Notes: generated from the sequence alone by a model not told the origin. DNA of 64,000 nucleotides from Macrocystis pyrifera (GCA_031763025.1 JASSKH010000001.1:9109024-9173023), one strand, 5' to 3'; shown: positions 33,420 through 45,580, counted from the stretch's first letter. Program-made: numbers and translations.

Positions 33420-34250
33420 CTGCGACGAGAGGGGTGGCAATGTTTCGCCGAACTGTCGCGGAGACTGACTTGACGAGGGCTCCTTAACCGAGGGACTACC
33501 GAATAAGGCATGCATCATCGCTGGAATACTCTCCTGTTTCCGTTTTATTATGTGTACATGCTTATAGTGCTATAGGCCACAACATTGGTTGCCCATCGGG
33601 TTGCCCTCGATTTGTTTTCATCGGCGGTCGATTATTGGGTGGGGCATCGATAGAGACGTCCTCAAGTAAGGAGCGCCGGAAAAATTAGGGGTACTTCTAT
33701 CGTAGTATCTCTTAACTATACTGCACTATATACTGCACTATACTATTAGCGAGTTCATAGCCCCAGTTGAATGTTTTCAACTTTTGACGGGCCTCCTGCA
33801 CTGGAAAAGTCCCTGATATCTTCGCGAACCCCCTCGTTTGTGTTTTTTGCTCGTGGTGCAGTACGTAAACAATATAACTGCTCGTCGGGCACACAGGTTG
33901 CGAACAATAGTGCCGGACAAAACCGCCTTTCTTTACTGTAGTTAGGGTACACGTCAGTACAGTACCGCGATCTGGGGTATGCGGACAAGTTCACCAAGCC
34001 CTGGCGTTGACCTCGACCTACCGTTTGTAGCTAGCTCTATCAAGATGGTTCCCCTTACATCACAAATAGGGGGATACATGACGTACTTCCTTGGACACTA
34101 CGACCGCGCCGTGGTAGGGCGTTACGGGCAGACAATATATTGGAGCATCGAATTCGTCTTGCAGAACCAGCAGACCCCTTCCAATGAAACGCACGAAATT
34201 GAACCGACAAGGCACTATCTATGTGTGCATATTTACTGATCCCCCCCCCC
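33420..34250. other. Unassigned
   Basis: Contains pieces recalling MITE-C (GACTTGACGAGGGCTCC, TTCTATCGTAGTATC near 33690) too short to bound. No gene recognised. Confidence 0.35.
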
Positions 34251-34254
34251 CCCC

Positions 34255-35475
34255 GGTAAATTTCAGTTGGAAGTGGGGAGAAGATGAATTGCCAATCGTA
34301 GACCTGTATGCATACCTTACGCGTAGATATCTCAAAAGACTTCTCTTGGAATACACAAATAGCAAAAGTAATAGGAAAGGGTAAAGCGCACAGGCAAGAT
34401 GGATGCGATCCAAACTGACTCGCACCTTGACAGTAGGCTTAAGAAATGTATCCTGAAGAATGTGATAGTGCCAAAGCTACGGTAGAATATGCAGGAGAAG
34501 TATAGGAAGGGAACGCGAAACTCGTAAAACAGTTGGAAACAACACAGATGGCAGCTGCTAAAAAAAACCCTAAGATGCTCAAGCACGACTAGTAACAAAG
34601 TATTCAGAGCAGAACTGGGAATTAACACACTCAACACGAATAGAGACATGAGAAAGTTGAACTGGTAATATACAGTAAGGAACATGCCAAAAAAGAGGTT
34701 GCCAACCATAGTTGGTAGAGCTGTATGGGAGAAAGTAACCAAAGAGCGAGCTGAAATAAGGTGGAATGGCGTGGTTGAGAAAGAATGGAAGGATATAGGG
34801 GGAAACCAAGAAGAGATGATGTCCGCCGGGAAGTTTGGGAGATACAAGGCAGAGGGAGAAGAAAGGATAGAAAGAAGGGAAAGGCTAGCACTAAGAAACA
34901 AGGCGGAATCGAAAAAAACACTTAAGAGATATACGGGGGATTGAGGAAAGGAATAGGAACGAAAAAGTATTTGCATGGCCCAATGGACTCCGCGAAAAAC
35001 GCTGAAACTGTGCTTTCGTGTAGGTGACCTGGACCTGCCAGAAAGAAGAAAGAGGCATACCAGTAGCCAGGAGGAGGAGGAAGTAGATGCACAGATGCGC
35101 CCGTGTGGCAAAGCAATAGAGAGTAAAATTCGCGTAGTAGGAGAATGTGAAATATACAAGGAGGAACGGGATGAAGAGGAGATGAGGGAATTATACGAAT
35201 GTGGCATGGAGGAGTTTGAAACACTGAATAGCAGCGAGAAAAACGATCGCTATCCTAGGAGATAGATGGTGGCCACAGGCGGCCAGACAGGAAGGGGATA
35301 AGAGTAGCAAAAAGTTTCTATGTAATATATGGAAACAACGTAATGAGCGCCTAATTGTTGGAGGTGTCTCTATTAGGAGTAGGAACGGTGCTCCGTCTCG
35401 AAAGGGATGCGCGGTCAATGGTCAAATGACTAGGGCAAGCAACAAATGAGTACGCCCTCCCCCCCTCCCGCTCCC
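34255..35475 (+). mobile_element. LINE, 3' half with C-rich tail
   Basis: Plus-strand frames show the end of a LINE reverse-transcriptase ORF: DISKDFSWNTQIAKVIGKG, then LVKQLETTQMAAAKK and AELGINTLNTNRDMRKL, GRAVWEKVTKERAEIRW, VVEKEWKDIGG, ERIERRERLALRNK, and near the end PCGKAIESKI...WKQRNE and VGGVSIRSRNGAPSRKGC. Open blocks are 34684-34944 and 34975-35265, and stops and frame changes separate them, so it is not functional. The final TGA (35447-35449) overlaps GAGTAC (35448-35453), directly followed by the C/T-rich tail. So almost no 3' UTR. Which LINE clade is not decidable here. Confidence 0.8.
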
Positions 35476-35479
35476 CACG

Positions 35480-35590
35480 CTCGCTCCGTCTTGAAAGGGG
35501 TGCGTGGGTCGAAAGTTGAACGAGTAAGGCGAACCATAAATGAGGTTCCCCCTCCCTCTCCCTCACTTGATGTACCCCCCCCCCGTCTTA
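35480..35590 (+). mobile_element. Second LINE tail in tandem
   Basis: CTCCGTCTTGAAAGGGGTGC...AACGAGTAAGGCGAACC then ATAAATGAGGTTCCCCC repeats the layout of 35390-35460 in degraded form, again ending in a C run. Confidence 0.55.
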
Positions 35591-35744
35591 TTCTCACCCT
35601 CTCTCGTTCGTGCATGTGGTGTCTGCCGTATTCCCATCCTCTCCCTCATCTCAGGCGGAATAAGCACTACATCTCATGTTGAGGTCGCCGTCATCGTCAT
35701 ACGTTGCCCCTGTCCCTGCTGCGAGATCGGCCGTGCTCACCACC

Positions 35745-35865
35745 ACTTCTGAAACGTCGACGATCCTGTCTCCCATTGTCGCGAGTGCTCCGCAACTGAC
35801 AGCTGGTGCCTCTGATGGTGCGGTGGTCTGCTCACTGGGGGCAAACACGTGCGTGCTGCTGCTGA
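35745..35865 (+). other. Segment paralogous to 32336-32450
   Basis: Frame reading TILSPIVASAPQLTAG then ASDGAVVCSLGAN. Conserved residues Q-L-x-A-G-x2-D-G-x-V-V-C with the minus-strand segment at 32.4 kb. Function unknown. Confidence 0.45.
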
Positions 35866-36477
35866 TATTCTGCTTTCGGTGCCCAACGTTTCTTGAGTTA
35901 GTTGAGTCCGATTTCCATGCTGGCCCATGACGGGGTTGTAGGGGGGACAATATTACGGTTTCGTCGAGCACAAACAAACACATCACAATGCTCGACACGA
36001 CGACATCGCATCACCGATATCTACTGCAATATGTGGTATATACGTACACAACCATACGCTCTTTCGGACATCCTATGACTGATACAGCCGTATTTCAATA
36101 GTGTCGGCAGCGTTGACACGTTTCCACGTTGCGATTCTGATAGTCCACCACTGATGGGTGGCCGTTTGGAAAGTGTAGTATTGCGCGCGGCGGAGCCTCT
36201 ATCGACTGAGTTCGGCAACCGTAATTGAGGTCCCTAAATGTGAATGGTGCCGGCAAGCGCATTTGCCCATAGCAGGAGATGAGTGCTGCTGTGTGAACGT
36301 CTGTGGGGTGGAGGGTTCGCCGTGGCCCTCTTTTGTAAGATGAAGAGGCATGAAGAACAAGGGCCTTGCTATATTCCGCAGAGCACGGGGTCTTGTCGCC
36401 GAAGCGGCCTGTGGGAGGGAAGCTTACAACTTACTCGAGAAAATGCCTGAGGTTTACTGTGTACGAAGCGAATAGTA

Positions 36478-36502
36478 CAAAACCTAACCCTATCCCTAAC
36501 CC
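36478..36502. repeat. Short interstitial telomere-like repeat
   Basis: AACCTAACCCTATCCCTAACCC: four imperfect CCCTAA units. Too short to be more than suggestive. Confidence 0.4.
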
Positions 36503-36599
36503 TCAGCCAACCAGACTCATTCAACCGTCGGCTAGCAGAAGCCCCGTTGCCTCGTACCCAGTGTACGCCAACTTTTTTTTAGGATAAGGGGTAAGCTCT

Positions 36600-37170
36600 A
36601 CTGGACTTTGAGACCGCGAAGTTTAAGTCGTGCTTCTGTCATCCCCCATCAAAGGCGGCCTTTCAGACGGTCAGGGGGTGCTTGGGATATGGCGCCGACG
36701 CCAGCATGGCTGAACTTCCTGATGGAAATGGGGTTCGTGTTGGAGGATATCAAGCGCGGCGCACGGTACCCTAAAGAGAGACGGCGGCCACAGCAGCAGG
36801 AGCCGCGCCGGCAACCTATGGGACTTCAAGAGCCGGACTGAACCGTCTTCATCGTGCACACCTGCTGACCTTCTATTCGGTATGGTCCACGGTCGTCGAA
36901 GTAGCTGCGCTGGTGCCCAGGATGTATTGTCCGTAACAGTCCCTCTCGTACTGTAGTCACCCACGTTCCCTGACGACCTGTGCCTGGCGGCCTCTCGTAG
37001 TGCCTAGAGCGGGTGCTCGGTCTCGAGTTCGCGTGCTAGTCGACACCAATGGTAGACCCCCGGATTTTGCAGAGGGGCCGATCTATCTTGAAGAAGCGTT
37101 TCGACGTTTGGTACGGACAGGGGAAGCGCTCTTTCCGAACGATCTTCGCTCTGGTCCTCTACTTGGTTGC
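36600..37170. other. Unassigned
   Basis: A frame 36690-36840 (MAPTPAWLNFLMEMGFVLED ... stop) looks protein-like but has no match and no splice support. No gene called. Confidence 0.3.
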
Positions 37171-37176
37171 GGACGC

Positions 37177-37423
37177 GTTCTACGATAAAGGTAGCGCATT
37201 TCCGCTGAAACGTTTTCTGAACGGCGGGGTTCCTTAACTCCAAATCATCGGAAGGCCAATCTTGTTTCGAAATATGACGTGTTCGTGTACTTGTGGGCCA
37301 TGGGATTGTTCATCGGGATGCAAATTTGATTTATCCTGAAGTCAGTTTTCGGGTGAGGTATGGAGCTCCTTAAGGTCAATTGGGGAGCCTCAGAAAGTTT
37401 AGGGTGAACCTCTATCGTAGAAC
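37177..37423 (-). mobile_element. MITE-C, copy 2 (inverted)
   Basis: 247 bp bounded by GTTCTACGATAAAGGT and ACCTCTATCGTAGAAC. The interior (ATGGGATTGTTCATCGGGAT, TTTTCGGGTGAGGTATGGA, CTCCTTAAGGTCAA) is the reverse complement of 3069-3328. Confidence 0.7.
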
Positions 37424-37429
37424 GCCTCT

Positions 37430-38127
37430 GCGGTCATCCCGTGGGGCGATACCTCGTCTGTTTCCGCGTACTCCGACCAAAGGACGAAGCCTCGTCGACG
37501 TATGGGGGATTCAACAAAGAGAGAATAAGCGGGGTACCCTTACACACGACGTATATTCCGCACGCTACTGCTTGAACTAGATATTAGCATGTGCCATGCA
37601 CCACCTGTATGCGTGCTGGAAGCAGAGCATCTACGCACCGCGTACCATAATCTGGTCACGGATCACAGCCACACCGCTGTTCTTGACGGCGATGGCGGTA
37701 ACTACAGCCCGACAAACGAAACCAGTCACCTTGAAGCTCTTCAAGAAGTCCCGGGCAGAGGCGGCGGAGTAAAGATAAGGAATACGCCCCAATGGCCTCG
37801 ATGCTTGAGGGTGCCACAGTTGATTTAATGGACGTAGTTTTTGCGCTTGTTGTTGCAGTACCGAGGTCCTAAGCACTTCTCGCACTGCATTCATTATATG
37901 CTTCGTACCGGGTGGTACCTGACAATTAGGCGTAACATATCAACCTATGGCCGGTCGTGGCCGTGGTCTCGTATTCTTCTGCGACACTCCAAATAGTAGC
38001 GATCTTGGTATAGTGGTATCACAAAAGTGCTACCCTGTTGGGATACCTTGTTTGCACCTATTGATGGTGCATTTAATCCCAGTATCTTTTTTCATGTGTA
38101 TGGATTGAACAATTGAGTTCGCCCACC

Positions 38128-38158
<31 letters not shown>

Positions 38159-38926
38159 GATTGCTCCCACCGTCTCTACTCTTCAGCTGTTTCGGTCGGT
38201 TTGTTGTCTTGGAAGCACCAGGAAAGTAAGGCCCGACCCGTCAAACGGCCTTGGAAATCATCGACTTTTTACACCCGCGGCACCACCCCTCCGCAACGTC
38301 TACACCACCGGATGGCGGGCCCTACCTCTTCCTACAAGATCTACCGCGCGGGATTTCGGCAGCCTGGATGCGTTTGTACAGGGTGTGCCATGCCACCATA
38401 CGTAACCTTCGTGGGTGAGTACATACGTACGCGGCCGTGCATGCCGCTCGCGCTTCGGGGAAGAAAGTCAAAATGTCAAGTCCGTTGCGATGTTCACAAA
38501 TGGAGCTCGGGTTAATAAGTCCGCTCAACGGCTAGCACGCGTGCAAGAGCGTAAACCCAATGTATGTGCTTGTTACAGTACCTTGGTCCCCGGCGGTATT
38601 TACAGCAATGTGAGATGTGAAAAAAGTAGGGAGACGCCTCCGGGGACACCGTAGCTCAACGCATCCATCTAACGGGGGGATACGTTTGGGTAGAGGGCCC
38701 CCAAAAATAGGAAGCGTGATGCATGGCGCGATGACGGCGACCGTAGGACACTTGACCTGTCTAGAGGTCGTCTACGGTATCTGTTATCTACTGCCGCGGC
38801 GGGTGCAAGTCTGTATGCAGTCATTTCGCTGGTGACCGCTCCCTGCCCGATAAACGTACGTACGTGTTCGTTAATCGTGATCTCTTCAATCATTGTTTTG
38901 GGACACACTAAGCTAAAGTACTTGCC

Positions 38927-38928
<2 letters not shown>
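37430..38928. other. Unassigned, with C run
   Basis: C run 38129-38157. A frame 38190-38413 (+) ending KIYRAGFRQPGCVCTGC ... FVG before GTGAGT (38414) may be an exon but is unrecognised. No gene called. Confidence 0.3.

Positions 38929-38996
<68 letters not shown>
38929..38996. repeat. 68-base poly-C run
   Basis: Uninterrupted C. Confidence 0.95.
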
Positions 38997-38998
<2 letters not shown>

Positions 38999-39829
38999 TG
39001 CCCGTTATATACATACGTGACTTTGGACCTGGCTACGAAAGAGAGAGAGCGGGGAAGAGCACGAAAAGTGAATATGATCGGCGGAATTATAAATTTCCAG
39101 ATATTATTCAGTATACATCGAGCAAGGTCGGATGGGACAGACGAGATGGACGTACTGGTCAATTGTTTGGGCCTCTGGCTTCGCATTAAATGAGGAATGC
39201 TCCCTAGGGACATGATGCCTAACTCGTGCCATCCCAATGCATTTGTCAAGGCTATGAGAGAGTGGCGAGCTGATAACTCCCACTGCTCCATAAGTCGTAT
39301 ACGTCGTCACTTTCATTGGATACGAAAGAAATAATACAAAAGCGGCATCTCCAAACAAACAGAGTAGAGCAGGAACCGCAACGGCCAATGCACGAAAACA
39401 ACAAAAAGCATACCACAGCAGTTACATCAACACTTTCAGTGAAATGCTTGACACACAACAGAGGAGGAGGGGGCACGGAGACACAATGTTCTTGCAAAGT
39501 TCTGTTTCATGCCTACTACTGCTGTAGTATCATACAGCAGTAGTTCAAACACGTTGTGTCGTACCGGTATTCGTAATGCTTCGTATTGTTGTTGATCTCA
39601 CATAACCTCATTGCCATAACGCTGTCCGTGATCACTGGACAGACCCCGACATCTCTGGAGTCTGGAATAATGGCTCACTCAGGGAGAACAAAAACTCCCA
39701 GGAAACGGCAAGGCTCCGTGGCTGACGCCACCCGCAAAACTAAGCGAGTCCAAGATCTCGACAACGACGACGGCTGATTGCTACAACTGATAGATCTATA
39801 TTGATTTGCTTTCGATGTCGAGACATCAA

Positions 39830-40090
39830 ACTTGACTAGAGTCCAGAGTGGGGATCGAAATATAAATGTTTTCCGTGTTGGCGTCGAAAGCAAGTTGTTT
39901 TTTATGTGAGTAACCGGAATCGACTTGGTTTTTGCGTGCGGGCCGAACACGACTTAGTTTTAGTCTTGGCATCGAAAGTTACTTGGTTTTTGTGTGAGTG
40001 GTCCAAATTTACTTGATTCCACGATGGGGGATCGAAATGAACTTCATTTCAGTGTAGGGACCATGATTGACTCGGTTTTTGTGCACGGAT
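39830..40090 (-). repeat. 29-bp minisatellite, inverse orientation
   Basis: Loose units such as TCGACTTGGTTTTTGCGTG, TCGAAAGTTACTTGGTTTTT, TCGAAATGAACTTCATTTC. Reverse complement of the unit at 50840-51600. Confidence 0.65.
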
Positions 40091-40667
40091 GGACGTCTCT
40101 AAGGGATGGGTCGGCACTTTTTCGGAGCGTTGTTGCTGCCTCCTATCCTAACTAAAGAGAGACGGCAACCAGATCCCTCTTGGTCTGCGCCTTTCCACGA
40201 AGCAGGGATTTCTGTCCGGAATTTCCTTTTTGCGTACCGGTACATTTTAATTTGGTCCCTTGATGGGTTGTGACAGGTTTGCATTGTGGAAGCGTGATTA
40301 TTTGTTGACCTGTGAAGCGGGCAGATCCCATCTCACATGACTTGCACACACAAGTGCAGGAAACGACGCACTCGAATCCACGTATCCGTGCATCCGACTG
40401 CGCTGGCTGTGACCTTCACAGATGCCCCATATTCCGCTGCGTGTGTCCAGCAGCTTTACGGCCGTACCGTGTTCCGCTGTGCGTGTCCATCAGCCCCCGC
40501 TACGTCTGTGTCTCTTCCGAACGCAATTCCAAGCTGTGTGGACATGATCCGATTCGCATGAACCGTACACAAGAGTACAGCAAACTACGCACAAGAACCC
40601 ATATGCCCTTGCGTTTGACCGCGCTGGCTGTGATCTTTACTGGCGCCCCGCGCGTAGAAGTCGTACT

Positions 40668-41135
40668 CATGTCTCGTGTCCACTGTGGGTGCGTGTCCAT
40701 CATTGCTATTTTGCCATTGTTGTTTGGCTTCTCGTTATTTTTGCGGGGGTGAAGGACACACCCAAGAGCATATTACACTGACATGTGGCTTATATCTTGG
40801 CTCTAACGGTTGCGCTCTCCGGTTATTTTCTGTTCCTCGCTTTTAGTTTCCTTTTTCATTTTCATGGCGTTGACGGGGGGCAAAGGGACGCAAAGGGACG
40901 TACTGACGTCTCGTATCCGCTGTGGGTGCGTGTCCATCATTGTTATTTTGTTCCTTATTGTTATTTGGTTTCTCGTCTTTTTTGCGGGGGTGAACGACAC
41001 ACCCAGTAGCATATGTCACTGACGTGTGTCTTATATCTTGGCTCTAACTGTTGCGCTCTCCGGTTCTTTCTGCTCCTATCTTTTTTGTTCCCTTTTCATT
41101 TTCATCGCGTTGACCGGGGGCAAAGGGATGCCTTC
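40668..41135. repeat. Two tandem copies of a 238-bp unit
   Basis: TGTGGGTGCGTGTCCATCAT at about 40684 and 40922. Each copy also has GCGGGGGTGAA-GACACACCC, CTTATATCTTGGCTCTAAC and GCGTTGAC-GGGGGCAAAGGG. A decayed further part lies at 40330-40660. Confidence 0.85.
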
Positions 41136-41424
41136 GTCGAAAGGGAGCTTGCCACGGCATGAAATTACCGTACATCCACCGAGGGGTTCAGACACCCACC
41201 AGCTCGTATCCCTAACGCGAAGGCAGCAGAATGACTCCCATCTAGGTCAGCCTTGGTCCTGTTCCCGATAGGTTTCGCAATATGTAAGAAGGCCGGTGAC
41301 GGTCTCTCGTCAGCGGCAGGTGTGCGACTGCAGAGGTCGTTCCTGGCAAGTTCGCTACAGTGACCACAACTTGGGAGGGGCTGACCCGCCGCGAGATCGA
41401 GCAGTTGTATAGCTGAAGATGTGG

Positions 41425-41910
41425 AGCATCACGCCCCGTACATCACTCCCCGGCCCCCACGCCTTACCCGTGCGCCGTTCCCTTGTTCCGAAGCTTTGCC
41501 CGTGCACCGCTCCCTCACTTGCTCGTGAGCCGTATCCTCGTTCCGACGCCTTGCCCGTGCGCCGCTCTCGCGCTCCGACGCGTTATCCGTGCGCCACACC
41601 CTCGCTCCGAAACCTTGCTCGAGCGCTGCTCCCTCGCTCCGACTCCTTGACTGTACGCCGCTCCCTCGCTTTGACGCCTTGCCCGTGCGCCGTTCCCTTG
41701 TTCCGAAGTCTCGCCCGTGCACCGTTCCCTCGCTCCGAAGCTTTAATCGTGCGCCGCTCTCTCGCTCTGACGCCGTGCACGTGCGCCGCTTGCCCGCACC
41801 TAGGCCTTGCCCGTGGGTCGTTCCCTCGCTCCGAAGTTCCGCCCGTGTGACGCTGCCTCCCTCCAATGCCTTGCCCGTGCGCCGCGTTTTGACTCCGAAG
41901 CCTTGATCGT
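41425..41910. repeat. 32-bp minisatellite
   Basis: About 14 units of GCTCCGACGCCTTGCCCGTG followed by CGCCGCTCCCTC. Exact 32-bp steps at 41540, 41572, 41604, 41636. As 32 is not a multiple of three each reading frame sees a 96-bp superperiod, yet the frames are stop-free on both strands. The Arg/Ser/Pro and Arg/Gly frames are artefacts. Confidence 0.9.
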
Positions 41911-41999
41911 GCTTGCCAACGAACAGAACTGGGAAGAGCTGACCCGCCGCGGAATGGAGCAGTTGCAGGCTTGAAGCGATCATGGGCGTTCGGCGAGGA

Positions 42000-42900
42000 G
42001 TCGATGCTCCTGTTCTTCGTTGTTTTGTGTTGTCATATAAAATAATATGGGCCCTGCTTGTAACAGCTAGTCGATCTGACGTGGAAACAATTGGATATGA
42101 ACGTGTGCGATATTGGATGCATCTTGTGAGTACGTGAACGTATGAATGTTAGGATGCGTGGGAGTGTACTCTTTCGTACCTGGTGGTGTGCCGATTTACG
42201 CAACGACTTGAGCCCCTCGTGCATTTAGCATTTGATTTTGAACGGCTCGAATCCCACCGGCGTTAGCTTTTGACGCGTTCAGCGAAGGCAGAGAGAGCGA
42301 CTTGAGCTTGGACATTAGGGGACTTCCGTTCAGGGGGCCAATCTACGGTTGTTTTACGTCCGTCCCGTTCAGAGGACAGATATGTGGCGGTTTAAGTCCA
42401 GGAAGAAAGAACTACGCGCCTGCTTCATGTTCGAGCAGCGTAGGGCTAGTTCCAGCGAATAGGAGTCCAGGCGGTCAAACTAGCAGTGAGGAACACACAG
42501 GGGAGAGCGTTTTTATCGGGGATTTCCCTCGAATGGCCCCTGTGCTTGTTTCAGTTTTTCCGCCTATCCCCGAGACCATTTTTTTGTGAACGATTTTGGG
42601 GCTCTTTTTCCTTGGTTGTAGTCATTGAACCGCTTTAGCATATTGTGCACGCACCTGTCGCATTGTGGTTGGGGGAATGTTACGGTTTCAGTGACGATTT
42701 CAGGAATACCGTTCTTGTGGGAGTAGTTGTGTTTTGCAACAAAAAGGGGCCACAGCTGTTTGCAGCCCCTCCTTGTGGGAATTGGATCTCACAGCCTCCT
42801 AGTTCTCGTTTCTTCCACCTTTCTCCCTGTGCCGGACGCTAGCCAGAGAATAAGCGATCAAAGACCATTCCCTTGTCTGGAGACCACTACCACCGGAAAC
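42000..42900. other. Unassigned
   Basis: CCGTTCAGGGGGCCAATCTA / CCCGTTCAGAGGACAGATAT is a short direct repeat near 42330-42380. The frame 42302-42589 (+) is unrecognised. Confidence 0.35.
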
Positions 42901-42902
42901 TA

Positions 42903-43007
42903 TCAAGGGGGGCCATAGTAAATAGGACCAAATATTGTTATTAAAAATAGGTAAATATATAGGTTGTTATCTATACCATAGGTCCTATTAACTATGGACC
43001 CCCGTAA
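42903..43007. mobile_element. MITE-A, rightmost copy
   Basis: TCAAGGGGGGCCATAGTAAA ... AACTATGGACCCCCGTAA, TA at the right flank. No MITE-A copy was seen to the right of this. Confidence 0.7.
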
Positions 43008-43261
43008 TAGGAGCCTTCCAGGCTTATGCAACTACGAGCGCAACTCTAGACTCGGTCGGATCATCGCCAGATTTGAGGTTGGTCTGATTATTGTTTGTTC
43101 CCATGAATATCGCAGGCATGGTGTGATCCGGTTTTATTTTGTTACAGAGTTGAACGTTGACCCTGCGAGTACTTGCATGGATAGCCTATGCGTGGAATGT
43201 TTGCTTCATCGTGACCCTAGACTTCATGGTTTTGGTAGCTTTTCGATCGCTACAGAATACC

Positions 43262-43540
43262 TGTTGATTGATCTCTAAAGGTATAGGCGCAGCTGGCACG
43301 GGAACGCGTGGTTGACTCCAGACAGTAACACGGAACTCCTCTTATATTATATCCGAGCTGTCGAGGTGACAGCTCATGCATCGTACGCAGGTTATTATCT
43401 AACATGACGCGGGAATAAACCTCCCGTTTATCCTCCCGATAACCCGACTAAATATCCTTCTCCTATAATCCTACATCAATATATGGAACTCCCTAATATT
43501 AGATGTAACGTCTCCGTCGTGTTTCTGAGCACAATCAATA
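43262..43540 (-). repeat. Copia LTR (element's 3' LTR)
   Basis: TGTTGATTGATCTCTAAAGG ... GAGCACAATCAAT. Purine-rich AGCAGGGGAGAT lies just inside (minus strand), a fair polypurine tract. Confidence 0.9.
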
Positions 43541-44200
43541 TCTCCCCTGCTCATTATACACGACCATACTTTAATATCCCCCCCAGCTCTGTACACTACA
43601 ACGTACGACTCCGCTGGGTGGAAACATCTCAATATTATGACCACCTCACACGAAATTCAGAAACATGATTTCACTCAGAACCAAAAATCAAACTCTCAGT
43701 TTCCAAAATACTATCCAAACTCTCCAACCCAGAAAACATTTTCTATGGACCACACACGCCCCCAGGCGCTTCATAGTCTCTCTTCAACCTTATAAAAAAA
43801 ATCTCCCTCTATTTCATGAGGAATTAATGCAAATCATATAAAATATCACAGTAGTCATACTCATCAAAATACAAATTAAGGCAAGAAAATAAATGCCAGA
43901 GATCGCAAGGAACCCCGTTCCCCCGGACAAGAGCCTCCCCTTGTCCCATACTCCCGCCATAGATACACAGATCGCGACGGTAATGCGAGATAGCATACAT
44001 TCCTTCACTTGAATTTTATTTGACGTTGGGACTACTCAAAGACACCAAAAACTCTCGAAATCCATCACCAGGAACGAAATGGTATCATCCTCGGAATTAG
44101 CCAGGGAAAAAAAAAAAAAAGCATCTTCGGATTTATACCTAGTTCAGACAAATCCTTCGCTCAAAAATAACATAAAACCTCCCACCTCGGAAAAACCGCG

Positions 44201-45580
44201 TCAAATATTCGTCAGAAAATCCCGGTGGTAACGAAACACCGTGTTGTTGAGCGGCTTTGTCAAGAAGTCTGCATGCTGTTTCTCCGACTCTACATGGGTA
44301 ATAACAAACTCCCCCTTAAAAATAAGCTCGCGCAAAAAGTGGTGTCGTACGTCAATGTGCTTCGAATTCGACGTGCACACTGGATTTTGTGCCAGGTGCC
44401 TTGCCCCCTCGTTGTCCTCGAAAACCGTAACACATCTCTCCCCAAACCCCGGAAAAATAAAACTCCATACATAGCGCATGAACATTGCCTCCTTGATAGT
44501 GTCTGCCAGTGCTACATATTCGGCCTCAGCGGTTGAGAGTGTGACGCATTTCTGCGTCCTAGAAAACCAGCACACACACGCCCCAGCACACATGATAGCC
44601 CCACCGGAAACTGACCTCCTGTCAGTGGCTTTGTTGGCATAGTCTGCATCTGCAAACGCTACCAGCTCAAGCCCGCTACCCTTCTGGAACGTAATGCCGA
44701 AATCACTCGTAGAAAATACATACTCTAAAATACCGACTGCTGTCTTCCAGTGTACTTCCCTCGGCCTATTCGTGTACCTCGCTACCGCCCTCACCGCGTT
44801 CGCAATATCCGGTCGTGTTTGGTTCGCTAGCCACATCAAGCACCCCACCAAATCGCGGAAAGGCCAATCACCCACGGGCTCATTCTCGTCAAACTCCTCG
44901 AGCTTCACACCAGTCGAAAGCGGGTTATTCCTCCCAGAACTAACACCAAACCTCGCCGCGGTATTTTCAGCGAACGCATGCTGCGAAATCGTCAAAGTAC
45001 CAGCATCCCAATCCCTCGAAAAACAACAACCAGCATACCACCGCAACTCGCCCAGATTGTTGATCGGAACAAGGTTGTTCAGGTCTTCACAGAACTGATC
45101 GCATCTAGCCTTGAGTCCTACAGCAAAAATATCATCCACATGAACTACCGTTACAATGGAGTCAGAGCCCGACTCGACCAACCTCATGACACACGCGTCA
45201 GCGGGGCTCTGCTCAAATCCTAGACTCTTCATGTGAGTGAGAAGGTGGTTGTGCCACGACCTCGACGCTTGCTTCAAGCCGTAGAGACTGCGATTCAAAC
45301 TGATTACCTTACCAGACATTTCGCCGCAGCCGGGGGGTAGTCGCATGAATACATCCTCATCCAAACTCGATTGCACGAACGCCTGCTCAGCATCAAAATG
45401 ACACAAATCCAAACCCAACTCGCACGCAATAGCACCCAACAAACGGAAACAAGACGCTGCAGGTGTCGGAGCAAAAGTTTCAAAGAAATGAATACCCTCA
45501 CGCTGCTTGAGACCTCGTGCCACCAGCCTTGCTTTCGCCCGCACCACGTCACCATGCTCGTTGGACTTCCAGGCGAACAC
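44201..45580 (-). CDS. Copia reverse transcriptase and RNase H block
   Basis: Starts KSNEHGDVVRAKARLVARGL, the usual start of the copia RT domain. It contains VHVDDIFAVG (catalytic x-x-D-D box), LNRSLYGLKQASRSWHNHL, and an RNase H region with ADADYANKATDRRSVSGG, TLSTAEAEYVALADTIKEA and SKHIDVRHHFLRE. This is the best-preserved part. In the element it makes cDNA from the RNA copy and removes the RNA strand. Confidence 0.95.
   Translation of the reverse strand: MFAWKSNEHGDVVRAKARLVARGLKQREGIHFFETFAPTPAASCFRLLGAIACELGLDLCHFDAEQAFVQSSLDEDVFMRLPPGCGEMSGKVISLNRSLYGLKQASRSWHNHLLTHMKSLGFEQSPADACVMRLVESGSDSIVTVVHVDDIFAVGLKARCDQFCEDLNNLVPINNLGELRWYAGCCFSRDWDAGTLTISQHAFAENTAARFGVSSGRNNPLSTGVKLEEFDENEPVGDWPFRDLVGCLMWLANQTRPDIANAVRAVARYTNRPREVHWKTAVGILEYVFSTSDFGITFQKGSGLELVAFADADYANKATDRRSVSGGAIMCAGACVCWFSRTQKCVTLSTAEAEYVALADTIKEAMFMRYVWSFIFPGFGERCVTVFEDNEGARHLAQNPVCTSNSKHIDVRHHFLRELIFKGEFVITHVESEKQHADFLTKPLNNTVFRYHRDFLTNI

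Noticed and set aside
37639-37894. N-terminus of a mitochondrial inner-membrane peptidase (IMP2-like) on the minus strand
   Set aside because: FLKSFKVTGFV...IMVRG before a possible GTGCGT donor recalls the family, but the Ser-containing motif and all downstream parts were not found, so similarity may be chance.
41419-41983. Arg/Ser-rich and Arg/Gly-rich frames of 143-184 codons
   Set aside because: Both arise from the 32-bp minisatellite.
42994-43278. Host gene interrupted by the copia insertion
   Set aside because: The frame ending at the LTR looks protein-like, but its start lies in a MITE-A end and the far side of the insertion does not continue it convincingly.
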